DNA of 64,000 nucleotides from Stenotrophomonas sp. HITSZ_GD (GTDB lineage: Bacteria; Pseudomonadota; Gammaproteobacteria; Xanthomonadales; Xanthomonadaceae): the NCBI RefSeq assembly GCF_029543105.1, contig NZ_JARQXB010000001.1:186001-250000 (forward strand), read 5' to 3'. Below, piece after piece: positions 60,809 through 64,000 of the stretch. The translations under genes were made by a program, and so were the position numbers. Below the pieces are notes generated by a model. That model was not told the origin of the DNA, searched no databases, and saw only the letters and a list, made by a program, of their open reading frames with translations. The first letter of the stretch is position 1. Each line of letters starts with the position of its first letter.

Positions 60809-63800
60809 CTAGAACGCCGGCAAGGCCACCTCGTTGTTCATGCGCGTCACCTCCGCCACCTCGCCTTCCAGCGACAGCCGGACCTTCGCACCGCGCAGGT
60901 CTGCCTTCGACGGCACCGCCAGCCGAACCTCCTGCGTCTTCGGCAGCAGGTCGCGAGGCGCCGGCATTGGCCCGAACGCGGCGCGCGCCAGTTCCCGCCC
61001 GCGCGCGTCCAGCAGCACCGCCACGCCCGCGGGTGCGTCCGCATGCCCCAGGCTGTGTACCGTGGCCACCAGCGTGTCGCCGTCGCGGCGCAGGTCGCCG
61101 CGGCCGATGCCCACGTCGGCGCGCAGTTCCACCGGATCGCTGGCCTGCACCAGTTCGAACTCCATGACCGTCGCGCCGCGCGCAAAGACGATATCGACCG
61201 GCGCGCTGCGTTCGAGCACCAGCTCGCGTACCTGCGCCTTGCCGTCGATGGCGTCGTCGCCGTCGCGATCGGTGCCGCTGCGCATGCGCCATTGGCCCGC
61301 CGTGACGTTCCACCCGGTCATCGTTGCCCGCTGCGGCTGGGCACTGGCATTCCAGGCGATGACCTTGAAGCGATCCGGCCGCGGCTGCGGCAGCAGCAAC
61401 GCCACCTGCACGGCGCCTTCGGGGTCCTCGAAGCGCCAGCTCACCGTGTTGCCGGGATAGGTCTGGTTACGCTTAAGCGCCACGCCGCCCAGGCGGGCGC
61501 GCTGCAGGTTGACCGTGGGGGATTCGACCCGGTCCGACCACCAGTGCCCCTCGGTGTTCATGTAGAAGTTTTGCAGCTTCTCGCGCGTTTCCTGGCGGTA
61601 CAACGTTTCCAGGTAGCGCTTGTCGCCGCTGTTTTCCCATGCCACGTAATGGGCGAAGTCCGGCACGGTGTCCGGCTTGTCCGCCGCGCGGGCCAGCTCG
61701 GCGCCCCACGTGCCGCGCTTGTCCAGCGCATCCAGGAAGTTCTCGTTGAGCAGGGACAGGCCTTCTGGGCCGGCGCGGCGCACGCGGTAGTCCAGCGGCT
61801 GCAGGTAGCGCGCCTGGCCACCGGAGAAACGCCATGCCGCCCAGAAGGTGTGCAGCACGTCCGGACCGCCGCTGCCTTCGAACAGCTCGCCGCCGCGTGT
61901 TTTCCCGGTCGCCCAGTTGATCTCGTTGGGCAGGGCCCACTGGCCCTGGTCGTTGGTGTAGGCGTAGGCCAGGTAACCGTCGGCGAGCCCGGTGACGATC
62001 CGGCGGCTCTCGGCATCGGCGTTGTAGACGCCCATCAGCAGGGCCGGGTGCAGGATCGGGAACGAATAGGGCTTTTGCCACTGCCAGTTCGGCTCGCGGT
62101 ACACCTTGCGCCCGCCGAACCAGTTGCTGGCGAACAGCAGGTGGCCCTGCGGATTGACCTGGATGATGCGCTCGAACGCCTTCACCGTGGTCATCAGCCG
62201 CTCGACGGTCAGCGGGTCGCCCCAGTTGAGGTAGAGCATCTGGCTGTTAAGGTTGATGCCTTCCTCGTAGCTGTGCAGCTCATCGGTCTCGATGGTGGAC
62301 AACCCGTCGGTGAACATGCCGTTGCGGTAGTTCGCGTCCGACAACGCGGTCATCGAGGCGTTCAACGCCTCCGGGTCCACGCCCATCAGCGCCATGCCGG
62401 GCCATTGCTGGGTGAGGTCGGTATCGTCGGAGATGCCGCCGCCGAAATCGCCATACGGCACCTGCCGCTGGTCGATCCACCAGTGGATGTAGCGGCGGGT
62501 GGCCTTGAGGTTCTCCAGTTGCCAGAACGCCCAGGCCGGCACACCCTTCGGTACCTCCGGCAGGTCCACCGGCAACGGCGACTGGTTGCCGTAGCTGATG
62601 TCGTTCCAGTACTCGCGGCCCAGGGCATGCTCCGGCGCCACGCGCAGCAGGTCGCTGATGTCGCGGTGCAGGCGGCGGTACAGCAGCTGCCGCTGCGAGG
62701 TGGTGTGCTCCTCGACCAGGAAGCCCCAGTTATCCTTGACCTGGTTGAATCGGTCGGCGACGTGTTCGGCCTTGGCCGCCTCGCGCGGCTTAAACACCAG
62801 CCGCACGCCCATGCCATCGAGCGCGCGACCGTCGAAGCGCGGGTTGGCCGATGCGATATCGATCATCAGGCTGTCGTCGGTGAGCAGGCGATCGCGCAGG
62901 TCCAGCCACAGGGTGCGCGCCTGCTTCGGACGCACCGACACCGACACGTCCATCATGTCGCGCGCCGGCCACAACGGGTCCTTCACCCGGATATTGAGCG
63001 GGATCAGGCCATCGGCGCCCGCGGGCAGGTCCAGCGCGGGCAGGTCCAGCGCGATGCCGTCCAGGCCGTCGTGCATGTTTTCCCAACCATAGGCCCAGCT
63101 GCGCATCAGCGGCTGGTCGGAAGGCGGCTGGCCGAGCGTGGACGGCACCAGCACGTGCACCAGTGGGCGGCGCCCTTCCGGCGGCGTGTCGGTACGCTTG
63201 CGCGCCGGTGCCTTCGCGGGCAGGGCGACCACGGTGTCGCGCTCGTCGACCGGATGGCGGCCGGCGATGTACTGGCGCAACGGCGCCAGGTTGTCGTAGT
63301 CGGGCGCGATGTCACTGCGCACGGTGTAACGCAGCGTGGTGGTCCCGGCGGGCACCTCGCCCGGGGTCACGTCATAGGCCCAGATTTCCTGGATCGGCGT
63401 TTCCTGCGCGGTGTTGGTGAAGCGCAGCGTGCCGCCCCGGCGCTGCGGAAAGGCGTCGACGCTGCGCACGACGCCCTGCTTGCGCTGGAACAACGGCTGC
63501 GCCGGCTGGCCGGGCGCGGCGTAGTCGGCCTGCCCGTACGCGGCCCCGCGGATCTCGATGCGGTTGAACGGTTCGTCCGGCAACGTCAGGGTCAGTGCCT
63601 TGCCGCCTTCGACATAGACATTCCAGTCCGGCAGCTGGAAGTAATCGTCGCGGCCGGGCAGGCGCGAACGGTTGTAGACGCCGGGCCAGGTGGTTTCGGC
63701 GATGCCGTCGGTGGCTTTCCACATCCAGGCCTTCATGTCGCGCGTGTCGGCGAACTCCACCTTGCGAATGCGCGTGACCGCATCCTCCAGCACCGGTGGC

Positions 63801-64000
63801 GCCGCACCGTCGAACCCGTAGCGATGCCGCCAGGCTTGCGCGCGACCCTCCCCCTCCCCATTCGTGGGCACCGGCTCGCGCGCCTGCGCCAGCGCGGCGA
63901 TGCCCGCCGCATCCAGCATGCGGTCGTAGACGCGGATCTCGTCGAAGTCGCTGCCGCGCAGGAAGTTGTAGCGGCTCTGCACCTGGTGTGGCGACATCAC
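60809..64000 (-). CDS. Very large exported LamG-containing protein, 5' end missing (partial)
   Basis: At least 1063 residues; the start lies beyond base 64000. The visible N terminus ends a LamG/concanavalin-like domain (FDEIRVYDRMLDAAGIAALAQ). The middle, about 280-830, is a helical region with long W- and Y-rich blocks (EYWNDISYGNQSPLPV, LPQEINWATGK-like LPNEINWATGK, VLHTFWAAWRFSGGQARY) that look like an alpha/alpha-barrel polysaccharide-active enzyme. The C-terminal 250 residues contain a beta-sandwich with a CARDB-like segment. I cannot name a CAZy family; context suggests a rhamnogalacturonan-type lyase or hydrolase. Confidence 0.65.
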   Translation of the reverse strand: MMSPHQVQSRYNFLRGSDFDEIRVYDRMLDAAGIAALAQAREPVPTNGEGEGRAQAWRHRYGFDGAAPPVLEDAVTRIRKVEFADTRDMKAWMWKATDGIAETTWPGVYNRSRLPGRDDYFQLPDWNVYVEGGKALTLTLPDEPFNRIEIRGAAYGQADYAAPGQPAQPLFQRKQGVVRSVDAFPQRRGGTLRFTNTAQETPIQEIWAYDVTPGEVPAGTTTLRYTVRSDIAPDYDNLAPLRQYIAGRHPVDERDTVVALPAKAPARKRTDTPPEGRRPLVHVLVPSTLGQPPSDQPLMRSWAYGWENMHDGLDGIALDLPALDLPAGADGLIPLNIRVKDPLWPARDMMDVSVSVRPKQARTLWLDLRDRLLTDDSLMIDIASANPRFDGRALDGMGVRLVFKPREAAKAEHVADRFNQVKDNWGFLVEEHTTSQRQLLYRRLHRDISDLLRVAPEHALGREYWNDISYGNQSPLPVDLPEVPKGVPAWAFWQLENLKATRRYIHWWIDQRQVPYGDFGGGISDDTDLTQQWPGMALMGVDPEALNASMTALSDANYRNGMFTDGLSTIETDELHSYEEGINLNSQMLYLNWGDPLTVERLMTTVKAFERIIQVNPQGHLLFASNWFGGRKVYREPNWQWQKPYSFPILHPALLMGVYNADAESRRIVTGLADGYLAYAYTNDQGQWALPNEINWATGKTRGGELFEGSGGPDVLHTFWAAWRFSGGQARYLQPLDYRVRRAGPEGLSLLNENFLDALDKRGTWGAELARAADKPDTVPDFAHYVAWENSGDKRYLETLYRQETREKLQNFYMNTEGHWWSDRVESPTVNLQRARLGGVALKRNQTYPGNTVSWRFEDPEGAVQVALLLPQPRPDRFKVIAWNASAQPQRATMTGWNVTAGQWRMRSGTDRDGDDAIDGKAQVRELVLERSAPVDIVFARGATVMEFELVQASDPVELRADVGIGRGDLRRDGDTLVATVHSLGHADAPAGVAVLLDARGRELARAAFGPMPAPRDLLPKTQEVRLAVPSKADLRGAKVRLSLEGEVAEVTRMNNEVALPAF

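Noticed and set aside
1-64000. CRISPR array, tRNA/rRNA, IS elements, prophage or integron
   Set aside because: No repeat-spacer pattern, clover-leaf sequence, transposase, integrase or terminal inverted repeat was seen.

Overview
The window is GC-rich (about two thirds G+C or more by eye) with tightly packed genes. Its content points to a Xanthomonadaceae-type gammaproteobacterium, for example Pseudoxanthomonas, Stenotrophomonas or Xanthomonas. The evidence is three TonB-dependent receptors, a SapC / cupin / flavin-halogenase / DUF6445 cluster, a pectin-sugar locus with a TRAP importer, a fused one-piece indolepyruvate oxidoreductase, and one short REP-like element (GCGGC-TTTC-GCCGC) of the xanthomonad kind. 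This placement is inferred from gene content, not from a marker gene. I saw no rRNA, tRNA, CRISPR array, insertion sequence, integrase or replication origin.

Layout. 1-9400: a long minus-strand run (PEBP protein, TPR/sulfotransferase-like protein, YheT hydrolase, PlsC acyltransferase, hotdog thioesterase, phospholipase D lipoprotein, YceI, SixA, ParA-like ATPase), with a partial DUF4377 gene at the left edge. 9523-21253: AAA+ ATPase, AEC transporter, TPR protein, indolepyruvate oxidoreductase, EF-hand protein, desaturase, ABC ATPase, acid phosphatase lipoprotein and GH18 chitinase. 21305-26159: a secreted HExxH metalloprotease with four repeated modules plus a membrane-anchored partner, then a TonB receptor. 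26374-32077: GYF/AIM24 protein, then a bufferin-type RiPP operon (precursor, MNIO enzyme, BufC-like partner, DoxX) facing an AraC regulator, then a patatin lipoprotein. 32153-36033: a siderophore-type receptor behind a probable Fur box, and an Lrp-type regulator divergent from phenylalanine 4-hydroxylase phhA, with clustered GCAA/TTGC palindromes between them.

36040-45588 is one minus-strand carbohydrate-type locus: large TonB receptor, SapC, JmjC-like cupin, flavin-dependent halogenase-like protein, DUF6445 protein and a Tat-exported GH43 enzyme. LacI-type operator palindromes lie upstream of the receptor. 45589-47911 holds a DUF72 protein, a small double-glycine-type bacteriocin-like precursor and endonuclease VIII. 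48007-64000 is a pectin/rhamnogalacturonan locus: acetylesterase-cupin fusion, KduD, KduI, LacI regulator, GH43, TRAP transporter (three genes), FAH-family enzyme, two esterases, a hypothetical protein and a very large LamG-containing protein cut by the right edge. The extracellular and periplasmic enzymes deacetylate and cleave pectin side chains, TRAP imports uronates, and KduI/KduD convert the unsaturated uronate product towards 2-keto-3-deoxygluconate. An ACCGGTGTCAT motif occurs both upstream of kduI and between the divergent genes at 57.6 kb, and is a candidate shared operator.
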